In this document: positions 45,565 to 56,879 of the stretch, piece after piece | How positions within the stretch are numbered: position 1 is the stretch's first letter | How the letters are laid out: the number at the start of each line of letters is the position of its first letter | DNA from: Falsirhodobacter halotolerans | Lineage (GTDB): Bacteria; Pseudomonadota; Alphaproteobacteria; Rhodobacterales; Rhodobacteraceae | DNA: 64,000 bases | Assembly (NCBI RefSeq): GCF_022899245.1 | Contig: NZ_JALJAZ010000001.1 | Location: 2,205,001 to 2,269,000, forward strand | Direction of reading: 5' to 3' | The notes under the pieces: model-generated | Seen by the model: only the letters and a program-made list of their open reading frames with translations | Told to the model about the DNA's origin: nothing | Databases searched by the model: none | Program-made: the position numbers and the translations under genes

Positions 45565-46275
45565 ATGCTGACGACGATCGGGTTCGACGCCGATGACACG
45601 CTTTGGGCGAACGAGGCCTATTTCCGCCTGACCGAAGACCGCTTCACCGACCTCCTGGCCGATTACACCGAGGCCCCGCATCTGAAGGAACGTCTGCTGG
45701 AGGCCGAGCGGCGCAACCTAGCCCGCTATGGCTTCGGCGTGAAGGGGTTCACCCTGTCGATGATCGAAACCGCGATCGAGGTGACGGAGGCGCGGGTTCC
45801 GGCCTCGGTCCTGGCCGAGATCCTGGCGGCGGGGCGCGACATTCTGGACCATCCCGTGGATCTTCTGCCCCATGCGCGCGCCACGGTGGAGACGCTGTCG
45901 GCCACCCACCGCGTTCTGCTGATCACCAAGGGCGATCTTCTGGATCAGGAACGCAAGCTCGCCGCCTCGGGCCTTGGCGATCTGTTCCACGGGGTGGAGA
46001 TCGTGTCGGACAAGACGCCCGCGGTCTATGCCCGCATCTTCGCCCGCCACGGGCAGGGCGCGGCGCAGGGCATGATGGTGGGCAATTCGATGAAATCCGA
46101 TGTGCTGCCGATTCTTTCGGCCGGGGGCTGGGGCGTGCATGTCCCGCATGGCGAAATCTGGGCGCTGGAACATGCCGATCCCCCGGACGGGCACGCGCGC
46201 TTTCACACCCTGCCCGACCTCGGTACCCTGCCCCAGCTTGTTGCGTCCATCGCGGCGGGCGGCACTGCATCTTGA
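45565..46275 (+). CDS. HAD-family hydrolase
   Basis: A 236-residue haloacid dehalogenase-type phosphatase with motif I FDADDTLW (7-14), motif II LLITKGD, the motif III lysine in VSDKTPAVYARI and motif IV MVGNSMKSDVLP. The DDTLW and GNS variants place it with the YjjG/PhnX-like HAD proteins rather than phosphoglycolate phosphatase. The substrate is unknown. It is divergent from clpS over a 79-base gap. Confidence 0.88.
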   Translation: MLTTIGFDADDTLWANEAYFRLTEDRFTDLLADYTEAPHLKERLLEAERRNLARYGFGVKGFTLSMIETAIEVTEARVPASVLAEILAAGRDILDHPVDLLPHARATVETLSATHRVLLITKGDLLDQERKLAASGLGDLFHGVEIVSDKTPAVYARIFARHGQGAAQGMMVGNSMKSDVLPILSAGGWGVHVPHGEIWALEHADPPDGHARFHTLPDLGTLPQLVASIAAGGTAS

Positions 46276-46367
46276 CCCTGCCCGCCCCCATGCCCCCCCT
46301 CCGCCCACGGGGCCACAAGGGGGTTTCGGCAAGGGGGATGCTGTGCTAGCCTTAATGGATTGATAAA

Positions 46368-46392
46368 GTCCCTTCGCCATAAAGAAAGGGAC
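46368..46392 (+). other. Hairpin in the leader of the D,D-carboxypeptidase gene
   Basis: GTCCCTT (46368-46374) pairs with AAGGGAC (46386-46392) across an 11-base loop, ending 22 bases before the ATG at 46415. There is no T-run. It may be an mRNA stabiliser, or the end of the upstream HAD transcript. Confidence 0.35.
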
Positions 46393-46414
46393 CATCTCCG
46401 AGGCGGGAACACAT

Positions 46415-47875
46415 ATGGGACAGGCGATCGCATCGCTGCTTGGGCAGTATGTCCGTTTTTTGCTGCTGGCCGTCATACTGGCGTCAGGGGTGGGGGCCGC
46501 GCAGGCCGCACCCTATGCCGCCTATGTCATGGACGCGCGAACGGGCGAAACCTTGTATTCGACAAACGCGGACACGCGGCTGCATCCGGCCTCGCTGACC
46601 AAGATGATGACGCTGTATATCGCGTTCCAGCACATCAAGGAAGGCAAGGTGTCGCTGGACACGATGATCACCGTGTCGCGCAACGCCGCGTCGCAGCCGC
46701 CGTCGCGGCTGGGGCTGCGGGCCGGGCAGAAGATCGCCCTGCGCTATCTGATCCGGGCGGCGGCGGTGAAATCGGGCAACGACGCGGCCTCGGCCATCGG
46801 CGATGCCCTGGGCGGGGATGAGGCGACCTTCGCCGCGATGATGAACCGCACCGCCAAGGCGCTGGGGATGAACAACTCCACCTTCGTCAACGCCAACGGG
46901 CTGACGCGGACGGGCCACATGTCCACCGCGCATGACATGTCCATCCTGGGCCGTCACCTGCTGTTCGATTTCCCGGAATACTACAACCTCTTCTCGCGCC
47001 GCAGCACGGATGCGGGCATGGCGACGGTGGCCAACACCAACCGCCGCTTCCTTGACGCCTATGAAGGCGCGGACGGGATCAAGACCGGCTACACCTCCGC
47101 CGCCGGGTTCAACCTGACCGCCTCGGCACTGCGGGGCAATTCGCGGATCATCGCGACGGTGTTCGGCGGCACGTCCACGGCCGACCGCAACGCGCGGATG
47201 GCCAAGCTTCTGGACATGGGGTTCGAGCGTGCGCCGCGCAACGCCCCCATCATCGCGCCCACCGCGCCGGGATCGGCGGCCCCCGTGCCGCAGGCCCCGG
47301 TTCAGCAGGCCCCCGCGCTGGTCGCATCCGCCGGGGCGGCGCCGTCGGTGGTCGCAAGCTCGCTCCGCCCGCAGGCGCGGCCCGGATCGGCCCCCGCCTC
47401 GACCCAACTCGCCTCGGCGGTGGAGGGGATGGAGAGCGGCATCGCCAGCGCGCTGCAATCGGCCTCCACCTCCGGCCTCGAGGCCTCGCCCGCGCCGGCC
47501 GCGCGGGCGGGGGCGGATGCCGCCTCCATCAACGTGGCGGTGGCGTCGGCCTCCAGCCAGCCCCTGCCCTTCGAACTGATCGAGGAAAAGGTCGCCCAGC
47601 CCCAGCAGCAAGAGATGGTGGCGACGCTCTCCACCTCCGGCGGGCGGCATTGGGGGGTGAATGTCGGGCGGTTCAACTCCAGCTATGCCGCCGACCGCGC
47701 GATGACGCAGATCGCCTTGGCCGAAAGCGCCACGCTGAACGACGGGCTGCGCAAGATCGTGCAGCGCGCCAGCGGCTATGACGCCAACATCATGGGGCTG
47801 ACGCAGGATCAGGCCAGCCTCGCCTGCCGCCGCCTGCGCGCCAAATCCGAGGAATGTTTCGAGATCGGGCCGTAA
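46415..47875 (+). CDS. D-alanyl-D-alanine carboxypeptidase with C-terminal SPOR domain
   Basis: A 486-residue class A low-molecular-mass penicillin-binding protein that trims peptidoglycan pentapeptides. It has a signal peptide (1-32), SxxK at 60-63 (SLTK), SGN at 120-122 and KTG at 223-225, so the active site is intact. A proline/alanine-rich linker of about 120 residues leads to a SPOR domain (about 410-486, WGVNVGRFNSSYAADRAM), which binds denuded septal glycan and should target the enzyme to the division site. It ends flush against the convergent glycosyltransferase. Confidence 0.93.
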   Translation: MGQAIASLLGQYVRFLLLAVILASGVGAAQAAPYAAYVMDARTGETLYSTNADTRLHPASLTKMMTLYIAFQHIKEGKVSLDTMITVSRNAASQPPSRLGLRAGQKIALRYLIRAAAVKSGNDAASAIGDALGGDEATFAAMMNRTAKALGMNNSTFVNANGLTRTGHMSTAHDMSILGRHLLFDFPEYYNLFSRRSTDAGMATVANTNRRFLDAYEGADGIKTGYTSAAGFNLTASALRGNSRIIATVFGGTSTADRNARMAKLLDMGFERAPRNAPIIAPTAPGSAAPVPQAPVQQAPALVASAGAAPSVVASSLRPQARPGSAPASTQLASAVEGMESGIASALQSASTSGLEASPAPAARAGADAASINVAVASASSQPLPFELIEEKVAQPQQQEMVATLSTSGGRHWGVNVGRFNSSYAADRAMTQIALAESATLNDGLRKIVQRASGYDANIMGLTQDQASLACRRLRAKSEECFEIGP

Positions 47876-49080
47876 TCAGGCCCGGTTTTCGACAAAGGCG
47901 ATCATGCGCGGCAGGCAGTGCGCGCGCAGATCATACCGATCCAGAATCGTCTGCCGCCCCGCCGCGCGCACCCCGTCATGCCGGGCGGGGTCGGCCAGCG
48001 CCCCCGTCAGCGCCGCCGACCACCCCGCCACATCGAAGAAGTCCACCAGCAGCCCGTTGGTCCCGTGCCGGATCACCTCGCGCACTGGGGGGGTGTCGGA
48101 TCCCACGACCAGCGCGCCCGCCGACATCGCCTCCAGCATCGACCAGGACAGGACGAACGGATAGGTGAGGTAGGCATGGACCCGCGTCACCTGCATCAAT
48201 GACCGGAACACGCCGTAAGGCACGTTCCCCAGAAAATGCACGCGCGACCGGTCCAGGCGGTCGCCCATCTCGGTCAGGAAACGGTCCTTCCACGACCCTT
48301 CGGGGGGCGCGCGGCCATAGCTGACGCCGTCCCCCCCCACAATCACCACCTGCGCGCGGGGCCGTGCCGCCAGAACGTCTGGCAAGGCCCGCAGGAAGAT
48401 GTGATACCCGCGATAAGGTTCGAGATTGCGGTTCACGAAGGTCAGCACCTCGTCCCCCGCGCGCAGGGTGGGACCGTTCGGCACGGCCACCTGCGCATGG
48501 GGGTCGGGGGCCATGCGGGCGGTGTCCACCCCGTCATGGATCACCCGGATCATCGGGCGCAGGGTCGCGGGGTGGCTGTCCGCCTGCCACTGCGTGGGCG
48601 AAATCCCGGCATCGGCATGGACCAGCGCCTGCGACAGATGCGCCCCCCGCGCCTGCGCGCGCACCCCCGCATCCGGCCCCACCGCGCTGAACTCGGGGTC
48701 GAACCCCGTATCCTGCCCCTGCCCGCGATAGAAGAACTCGGCATAGATCAGCAGCCGCGCCTCGGGCCAGATGTCCTTCAGAAACAACGTCTCGCCCCAG
48801 CCGGAATGGCCGAGGATCACATCCGGCACATAGCCGTCGGCCCGCAGACGATAGGCGGCGCGCGCCACGGCCAGCCCCCGGTCGGTCATCCGCGCGTAAT
48901 CGCCCGCAAGCCCGATGCCGTCGCGGTCGCTGGGGCTGAAGCGATAGCGCAGGGTGCGGATGTCGGACGGACGGGTGTTCCCCTCCACCGTCAGGGCCAG
49001 ACAGTCGTGGCCCCGCGCCTTCAACGCCGGGGCAAGATGCAGGAACTGTCCGGGAAAGTTCTGATGCAGGAACAGGATTT

Positions 49081-49084
<4 letters not shown>
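47876..49084 (-). CDS. Group 1 / GT4-like glycosyltransferase
   Basis: A 402-residue GT-B glycosyltransferase: N-terminal acceptor domain starting MKILFLHQNFPGQFLHLAPALKARGHD, and a C-terminal donor domain with VIVGGDGVSYG, VHFLGNVPYGVFRSLMQ and the E-x7-E-type segment SWSMLEAMSAGALVVGSDT. The acceptor is unknown; similar proteins build surface polysaccharide. The ATG overlaps the yejF stop (ATGA), so it is translated as the last gene of the yej operon, an odd partner for a peptide importer. Confidence 0.87.
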
Positions 49085-50660
<1,576 letters not shown>

Positions 50661-50664
<4 letters not shown>

Positions 50665-51764
50665 CGAAAGGTCTTTCTGGGGTCGAAGGCATCGCGCACC
50701 CCCTCGAACATGAAGACGAGGAGGGAGAGCATGATGGCGAAGGTAAAGAAGGCGGTGAAGCCCAGCCACGGGGCCTGAAGGTTGTTCTTGGCCTGCAATG
50801 TCAGTTCGCCCAGGGAAGGGGCTGAGGACGGCAGGCCGAAACCCAGAAAGTCCAGCGCCGCCAGGCTGCCGATCGCGCCCGCGGTGATGAAGGGCAGCAT
50901 GGTCAGCGTGGCGACCATGGCGTTGGGCAGCACATGGCGAAGCATGATCCGCCCGTCCGACACGCCCAGCGCCCGCGCCGCCCGCACATATTCGAAGTTC
51001 CGCGCGCGCAGGAATTCGGCCCGCACCACGCCCACCAGCGCCGTCCACCCGAACAAGACCGACAGCACAACCAGCGACCAGAAATCCAGCCGATAGAGCG
51101 CGCCGACGATGATGATGACATAAAGCATGGGCGTCGCCGACCACAGCTCGATCACCCGCTGGAAGGTGAGGTCGGTCCAGCCGCCGAAATACCCCTGCAC
51201 CGCCCCCGCCGCGATGCCGATGACCGAGGTGAGCGCCGTCACGATCAGCGCGAAGGTCACCGACAGGCGGAAGCCGTAGATGACGCGGGCCAGAACATCC
51301 CGCGCGGTGTTGTCCGTCCCCAGCCAATGGTTCGCATCGGGGGGCGAGGGCGCGGCGCGGCCCAGATTGTTCACGGTGTCATAGCTGTAGGGGATGGGCG
51401 GCCAGAGGATCCAGCCGGTCTGCACCACCTCGCCCGCCACGGTGCCACGATCCTCGGCTTCGGTGATGGTGCCTTCGGGATCGTCGAAACACCCCTCCGC
51501 GCCCCCCGCGATGATCAGGCACTGCACCTCGGGCGCAGTATAATCGGCCTCGGTCCGGAAATCCCCGCCGAAGGCCGTTTCGGGATAGAAGGTCATGATG
51601 GGCGACCGCCATTCCCCCTGATAGCGGACGAGGATTGGCTTGTCGTTGGCGATCACCTCGGCCATCAGCGACAGGCCGAACAGCACGGCAAAGATCCAGA
51701 GCGACCAGAAGGCGCGGCGGTTGGCCTTGAAGTTGCGCCAGCGGCGCGCGTTGAGGGGGGTCAT
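50661..51764 (-). CDS. yejE: Peptide ABC transporter permease (YejE)
   Basis: A 367-residue inner membrane permease with the BPD_transp_1 domain in its C-terminal half (EAA loop EYVRAARALGVSDGRIMLRHVLPN) and the YejE-specific extracytoplasmic insertion of about 100 residues after helix 1 (GEWRSPIMTFYPETAFGGDF). It pairs with YejB to form the pore. It overlaps both neighbours by four bases. Confidence 0.95.
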
Positions 51765-52855
51765 CCGCGGCTCCCGAAATCGATGCGGGGGTCGATCCAG
51801 ACATACATCAGGTCCGAGATCAGCCCGACGATCAGCCCGATCAGGCTGAACACGAACAGCGTGCCGAAAACGACCGGATAATCGCGGCTGACCGCCGCCT
51901 CAAAGGCCAGCCGCCCCAGACCGTCCAGCGAGAAGATCGTCTCAATGATCAGGCTGCCGCCGAAGAACACCGCCACGAACACCGCCGGAAAGCCCGCCAC
52001 CACGATCAGCATCGCGTTGCGGAAGACGTGGCCGTAAAGCACGCGGTTTTCGGTCAGCCCCTTGGCGCGGGCGGTCATGACGTATTGCTTCTTGATCTCG
52101 TCCAGAAAGCTGTTCTTCGTCAGCAGGGTCAGGGTCGCGAAACTGGCGATGGTGGAGGCCGTGACCGGCAGGGCGATGTGCCAGAAGTAATCCGCGATCT
52201 TGGCGAATGGCCCCAGCTGCGCCCAGTTGTCCGAGGTCAGCCCCCGGATTGGGAACCATTGGAGATAGCTGCCCCCCGCGAACAGGACCAGGAGCAGAAT
52301 GGCGAACAGAAAGCCCGGAATGGCATAGGCGACGATGATCAGGGCCGAGGTCAGCGTGTCGAACCGCGTCCCGTCCCGCGTGGCCTTGGCAATGCCCAAG
52401 GGGATGGAGATCAGATAGGCGATCAGCGTGGACCAGAGGCCGAGCGAGATCGACACCGGCATCTTCTCCACCACCAGATCGACGACCGAGATGGACCGAA
52501 AGTAACTCTCGCCGAAATCGAACCGCAGGTAATTGCCGATCATCAGCAGGAACCGTTCCAGCGGCGGCTTGTCGAAGCCGAACTGCCGTTCCAGATCGGC
52601 GATGAATTCCGGCGGCAGACCGCGCGATCCGACATAGGTGGTGCCCGTCGCGCCCGAGGTCACGTCGCGCTGCGCCCCCGCATCGCCCGCGCCCCCCGTC
52701 ACGCCTTCCAGCGCATCGCCCTGGCCCTGCATGTTGGCGATGACCTGTTCGATCGGGCCGCCCGGCACGAATTGCACCAGCACGAAGTTGATCACCATGA
52801 TCCCGAACAGCACCGGCACCATCAGCAAAAGCCGGCGAAGGATATACGCGCCCAT
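51761..52855 (-). CDS. yejB: Peptide ABC transporter permease (YejB)
   Basis: A 364-residue DppB-type permease with six helices and the EAA loop YVMTARAKGLTENRVLYGHVFRN near residues 268-290. A periplasmic insert after helix 1 includes a Gly/Ala-rich stretch (GVTGGAGDAGAQRD). MGAYILRRLLLMVPV is the family N-terminus, and its ATG overlaps the yejA stop by one base (TGATG); six upstream codons were rejected for this reason. Confidence 0.95.
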   Translation of the reverse strand: MGAYILRRLLLMVPVLFGIMVINFVLVQFVPGGPIEQVIANMQGQGDALEGVTGGAGDAGAQRDVTSGATGTTYVGSRGLPPEFIADLERQFGFDKPPLERFLLMIGNYLRFDFGESYFRSISVVDLVVEKMPVSISLGLWSTLIAYLISIPLGIAKATRDGTRFDTLTSALIIVAYAIPGFLFAILLLVLFAGGSYLQWFPIRGLTSDNWAQLGPFAKIADYFWHIALPVTASTIASFATLTLLTKNSFLDEIKKQYVMTARAKGLTENRVLYGHVFRNAMLIVVAGFPAVFVAVFFGGSLIIETIFSLDGLGRLAFEAAVSRDYPVVFGTLFVFSLIGLIVGLISDLMYVWIDPRIDFGSRG

Positions 52856-54738
52856 CAGGTCTTGTCCGACCACCAGAAGTCATTCTGGCCCAGCGCATAG
52901 GGCGGGATCGTGTCTGGCCGGCCATAGCCTTGCCAATAGGCGACCCAGTATTTGCCCAGATACCACGTCGGCACCATGATCATCTCGTGCCGCAGCAGAC
53001 GGTCGGCGGCGCGGACGCCCGCCGCCATCTCCTCGCGCGTGGTGGCGTCGATCACGCGGGAAATCAGATGGTCCAGCGCGGGCGAGCCATAGCCTGCGGG
53101 GTTGAACAGATCGTCCTTGTCCGCGCTGCCGAACCGCTGGGCCATGCCGGTCCCCTCCTCGGGGCCGGTGAGATAGCCATCGAGGATCATGTCCCAATCG
53201 TGGTCGCGTTCCCGCAGCGTGTATTGGGCGTAATCCACCCGCCGCATGGTCGCGTCCACGCCCAGCGCCTTCAGATTGTCGGTATAGGGGGTGATGTAGC
53301 GGTCCAGATTCGGATCGCCGATCAGGAATTCCAGCGTGAACGGTTCGCCGTCCCGGTTCAGGCGGCCCGTCGCGTCGGGGGTCCAGCCCGCGTCCTGCAT
53401 CAGGGCCAGCGCCGCGCGCAGGTTGCCGCGATCCAATTGCCGGTCACCCGACACATGGGGCATCGCCACCTCGGCGGTCAGGATCTCGGGCGCGATCTGG
53501 TCCGACACCTCCTGCAGCAATTCCAGCTCGCGCCCTTCGGGGACGCCCTGGGCCTGAAGGTCGGGGCTGTTCTGCCAGAAGCTTACGCGCTGCTGGAAGA
53601 GGCCGTATTGCAGCGTGTTGTTGGTCCAGGTGAAATTATACATCAGCGCAAGCGCGCGGCGGACGCGCAGGTCCTGAAACTTCTCCCGCCGCAGGTTGAA
53701 GACGAAGCCCGTGGCCTGCGGGATGTTGCCGTCGGGCAGCTCCTCTTTCACCACCTCGCCACGGGTCACGGCGGGGAAATCATAGCCGGTGGACCAGGTG
53801 CCGGAGTTCGTCTCTTGCCGGAAGGTGAACTGGCCCGCCTTGAACGCCTCGAACGCGGCGCCGGGATCGGCGAAATATTCCACGCGGATCGTGTCGAAAT
53901 TCGCGCGCCCCTGCATGATCGGCAGATCGCGGCCCCAATAGTCGGGGTTCCGGCGCAGGGTGATGCGGCGGTTGATGTCATAGCTGTCGATGACATAGGG
54001 GCCGGACCCGGGCGACGTCTCAAGCCGGCTTTCGTCCAGCCGCGCGCCGGTCGCCTCATACCACGCCCGCGACCAGATCGGCGTGCCGCCCGCCTGCCCG
54101 ATCAGGCTTTTGCGCGGCACCCCGTCGGCAAAGACGAAGCGCACGGTCGAATCGTCGATCGCCTCCACCGTGGGGATGGAGGCCTTGACCGACTGGGCAT
54201 AGGAGGGCAGCCCCTGTTCCAAGAGCAGGTTGTGGCTGAAGGCCACATCATGGGCGGTGACGGGCGTTCCGTCCGAGAACATCGCCTCGGGCCGCATGTG
54301 GAAGACGACCCAATCCTGCGTTTCGGGATATTCAAGGCTGTGGGCCACCAGCCCGTAATAGGCCGTGTCGTCCGCGACGTCGCCCAGCAGGCTTTCATAG
54401 GGCATCACCGACAGGGCCGAGGCGCGCCCCTTGCGGGAATAGGGGTTGAAGCTGTCGAAGGTGCCCAAGGCCCAGCTCGACATCTCGCCCCCCTTGGGCG
54501 CGTCGGGGTTCACATAGTCCAGATGGGCGAACCCCGCCGGGTATTTCAGCGCGCCGAAGGTGGAGAACCCGTGCGAGGTCAGGATGCGGTTCGGATCGCC
54601 CGCCGGTTCCTGCGCCCCCGCGGGGGCCGGGATAAGACCGGGATAGGCGGCGGCGAAGGCCGAGACGCCGATCCCGCCCAACACGCCCCGCCGCGAGATC
54701 CCGACCCCTTTGCCGATCATGCCCATACCCCTGTTCAT
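52855..54738 (-). CDS. yejA: Peptide ABC transporter substrate-binding protein (YejA)
   Basis: A 627-residue periplasmic binding protein of the SBP_bac_5 family. A Tat-type signal with SRRGVLGGIG at residues 15-24 ends near residue 43; the first few ATGs (MNRGMGMIGKG) make the exact start uncertain. The core has the family's LDYVNPDAPKGG and WVVFHMRPEAMFSDGTPVTAHDV. It captures oligopeptides for YejBEF. It is the first gene of yejABEF-glycosyltransferase, with a candidate promoter 20 bases upstream. Confidence 0.94.
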   Translation of the reverse strand: MNRGMGMIGKGVGISRRGVLGGIGVSAFAAAYPGLIPAPAGAQEPAGDPNRILTSHGFSTFGALKYPAGFAHLDYVNPDAPKGGEMSSWALGTFDSFNPYSRKGRASALSVMPYESLLGDVADDTAYYGLVAHSLEYPETQDWVVFHMRPEAMFSDGTPVTAHDVAFSHNLLLEQGLPSYAQSVKASIPTVEAIDDSTVRFVFADGVPRKSLIGQAGGTPIWSRAWYEATGARLDESRLETSPGSGPYVIDSYDINRRITLRRNPDYWGRDLPIMQGRANFDTIRVEYFADPGAAFEAFKAGQFTFRQETNSGTWSTGYDFPAVTRGEVVKEELPDGNIPQATGFVFNLRREKFQDLRVRRALALMYNFTWTNNTLQYGLFQQRVSFWQNSPDLQAQGVPEGRELELLQEVSDQIAPEILTAEVAMPHVSGDRQLDRGNLRAALALMQDAGWTPDATGRLNRDGEPFTLEFLIGDPNLDRYITPYTDNLKALGVDATMRRVDYAQYTLRERDHDWDMILDGYLTGPEEGTGMAQRFGSADKDDLFNPAGYGSPALDHLISRVIDATTREEMAAGVRAADRLLRHEMIMVPTWYLGKYWVAYWQGYGRPDTIPPYALGQNDFWWSDKT

Positions 54739-54757
54739 CCGTTATCTCTGGCCCGCA

Positions 54758-54786
54758 ATGCTAGACGGCGCAGCCCCGGCCCTCAA
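54758..54786 (-). promoter_or_regulatory. Candidate promoter of the yej operon
   Basis: On the minus strand TTGAGG (54786-54781), exactly 17 bases, then TAGCAT (54763-54758), 19 bases before the first yejA ATG. This suggests yejABEF is transcribed separately from the cytochrome gene upstream. Confidence 0.4.
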
Positions 54787-54819
54787 GTTGCGATTGCGTG
54801 AGAGGCGGCCGCGCGAAAA

Positions 54820-55338
54820 TCACGGCGCCGATTGAAGATAGGCGATCAGGTCGGCCCGATCCTGCGCGCTGGCGATGCCGGCAAAGGCCATCTTGGTCCC
54901 CGGCGCGTATCCGCGCACGTTGCGCAGGAAGGCATCCAGCGCCTCCGGCGTCCAGACCTGCCCCGCCATGGCCCGCAGCGCGGGGGAATAGGCGAAATCG
55001 GGCACAGAGGCCTTTTCACGCCCCACCACCCCGTCCAGATGCGGGCCGATGCGGTTCGGCCCGTCGATGGCGTGGCAGGCGGCGCAGCGGTTGAACACCA
55101 CGCGCCCCGCCGCCGCATCGCCCGCCGGAAGGTCGGGCGCGCCGGTCGGGGTTGTTTCGGTCGCGGTCGTGTCAGTCGGGGGGGCGGCCCCTGCGGGCGC
55201 AGTGGCGGGGCCCGGATCCTGCGGCGCAGGGTGCGGGGCATAGAGCGCCCCCGCCCCCACCCGCAAAAGGACCAGCACGGCCAGCGCGCCGCCCGTTCCC
55301 GCGATCAGCCCTGCGGGTCTGCCCCACCCCATCGCCAT
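54820..55338 (-). CDS. Membrane-anchored class I c-type cytochrome
   Basis: A 172-residue protein with one N-terminal membrane segment (about 9-33), a T/P/A-rich linker (35-72) and a cytochrome c domain: haem attachment CAACH (85-89) and axial methionine M150 in GTKMAFAG. The layout matches alphaproteobacterial CycM/c552, which carries electrons from the bc1 complex to a terminal oxidase. It should lie in the inner membrane facing the periplasm. It is divergent from pheA and 81 bases from yejA. Confidence 0.93.
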   Translation of the reverse strand: MAMGWGRPAGLIAGTGGALAVLVLLRVGAGALYAPHPAPQDPGPATAPAGAAPPTDTTATETTPTGAPDLPAGDAAAGRVVFNRCAACHAIDGPNRIGPHLDGVVGREKASVPDFAYSPALRAMAGQVWTPEALDAFLRNVRGYAPGTKMAFAGIASAQDRADLIAYLQSAP

Positions 55339-55440
55339 TCCCCCTGTTGCCCGATCACCTACGCGCTTCCCCCACGCGGGGGCAAGGTATAGTCATGTCG
55401 CAGCCAGACCAGAACGATCACAGAGGCAGGGGGGACGGAC

Positions 55441-56265
55441 ATGACCGGACGCATTTCATTCCAGGGGGAGCTTGGGGCCTATTCCCACGCCGCCTGCCGC
55501 GCCGCCCGCCCCGACATGGACGTCCTGCCCTGCCGCACCTTCGAGGACGCGATCGAGGCGTGCCTGTCGGGCGAGGCGGATCTGGCCATGTTGCCGATCG
55601 AGAACACGACCTATGGCCGCGTGGCCGACATCCATTCGCTGCTGCCCAATTCCGGGCTGAAGATCATCGACGAGGCCTTCGTGCGGGTGGAGATCGCGCT
55701 GATGGGCCTGCCCGGCGCGCCCCTGTCGGGCGTGACCCGCGCCATGAGCCATACGGTCCTTCTGGGACAGGTGCGCCAGTTCCTGCGCGACCGGGGCATC
55801 GGCACGGTCACGGGCGCGGACACCGCCGGTTCGGCCCGCGTGGTGGCCGAAACCGCCGATCCGACGCTGGCCGCCCTCGCCCCGCGCCTGGCCGCCGAAA
55901 TCTATGGGCTGGAGATTCTGGCCGACGGGGTGGAGGATCAGTCCAACAACACCACGCGGTTTCTTTTGTGTTCGCGCAAGGCCGACCCCGACCGGCGGGC
56001 CGAGCGGATGGTCACCACCTTCACCTTCCGCGTCCGCAACATTCCGGCCGCGCTTTACAAGGCGCTGGGCGGGTTCGCGACGAACGGCGTCAACATGACC
56101 AAGCTGGAAAGCTATATGGTCGGGGGCAGTTTCGTCGCCACCGAATTCTATGCCGATATCGAAGGCCACCCGGAGGATCCCCCCGTCAAACGCGCGCTGG
56201 AAGAATTGGGCTATTTCACCAGCCAGATCGCGATCCTTGGCACCTATCCCCGCCGGCGCGCATGA
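55441..56265 (+). CDS. pheA: Prephenate dehydratase
   Basis: Converts prephenate to phenylpyruvate in phenylalanine synthesis. The 274-residue monofunctional enzyme has two PDT subdomains with LPIENTTYGRV (near 52-62) and the catalytic NNTTRFLL (near 178), then an ACT domain (about 195-270) in which the common ESRP is ESYM. No chorismate mutase domain is present. It overlaps the acetyltransferase start as ATGA. Confidence 0.95.
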   Translation: MTGRISFQGELGAYSHAACRAARPDMDVLPCRTFEDAIEACLSGEADLAMLPIENTTYGRVADIHSLLPNSGLKIIDEAFVRVEIALMGLPGAPLSGVTRAMSHTVLLGQVRQFLRDRGIGTVTGADTAGSARVVAETADPTLAALAPRLAAEIYGLEILADGVEDQSNNTTRFLLCSRKADPDRRAERMVTTFTFRVRNIPAALYKALGGFATNGVNMTKLESYMVGGSFVATEFYADIEGHPEDPPVKRALEELGYFTSQIAILGTYPRRRA

Positions 56266-56879
56266 GCGAACTGGACAAGGCCCTGCGGGGCGAGCTTTAT
56301 GACGCCAATTACGACGCCGAGGTGATCGCCCGGCGCAAGGAGACCAAACGTCTTCTGCACCGCATCAACACCCTGTCGCCCGACGAGGAGGACGAGCGCC
56401 GCCGCCTGCTTGGCACCCTGTTCGGGCGCATTGGCGCGCGGTTCGTGTTCGACGGGGCGATCACCTGCGATTACGGCTCCAACATCACCATCGGCGATGA
56501 TTTCTATGCCAATTCCAACCTGACGATCCTGGACGGGGCGCGAGTCACCATCGGCGATCACGTGTTCATCGCGCCGAATGTGGGCCTCTACACCGCCGGG
56601 CATCCCCTGGATGCGGGCCGCCGGAATGCGGGGCTGGAATATGCCCTGCCCATCACCATCGGCCACAATGTCTGGATCGGCGGCGGGGTGACCGTCCTGC
56701 CGGGCGTCACGATCGGCGACGGGGCGGTGATCGGGGCGGGCGCGGTGGTGACGCGGGACGTGCCGCCGGGGGTTGTGGCGGCGGGCAACCCGGCCCGGGT
56801 GATCCGCGCGATCACCCAAGCCGACGCCGCCCGCACCGAGTTCAGCGCGGCGCGGCTGCCCGGCGCAGGCGATCGTTGA
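56262..56879 (+). CDS. Sugar O-acetyltransferase of the NodL/LacA/Maa type
   Basis: A 205-residue left-handed beta-helix acetyltransferase. The N-terminal Mac helix region (KALRGELYDANYDAEVIARR) is followed by hexapeptide repeats from about 75 to 185, with the acetyl-CoA site segment TAGHPLDAGRRNAG and IGHNVWIGGGVTVLPGVTIG. It transfers acetyl from CoA to a sugar hydroxyl. Its coupling to pheA by ATGA overlap has no obvious metabolic reason. The last 38 bases overlap the convergent TsaC gene. Confidence 0.9.
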   Translation: MSELDKALRGELYDANYDAEVIARRKETKRLLHRINTLSPDEEDERRRLLGTLFGRIGARFVFDGAITCDYGSNITIGDDFYANSNLTILDGARVTIGDHVFIAPNVGLYTAGHPLDAGRRNAGLEYALPITIGHNVWIGGGVTVLPGVTIGDGAVIGAGAVVTRDVPPGVVAAGNPARVIRAITQADAARTEFSAARLPGAGDR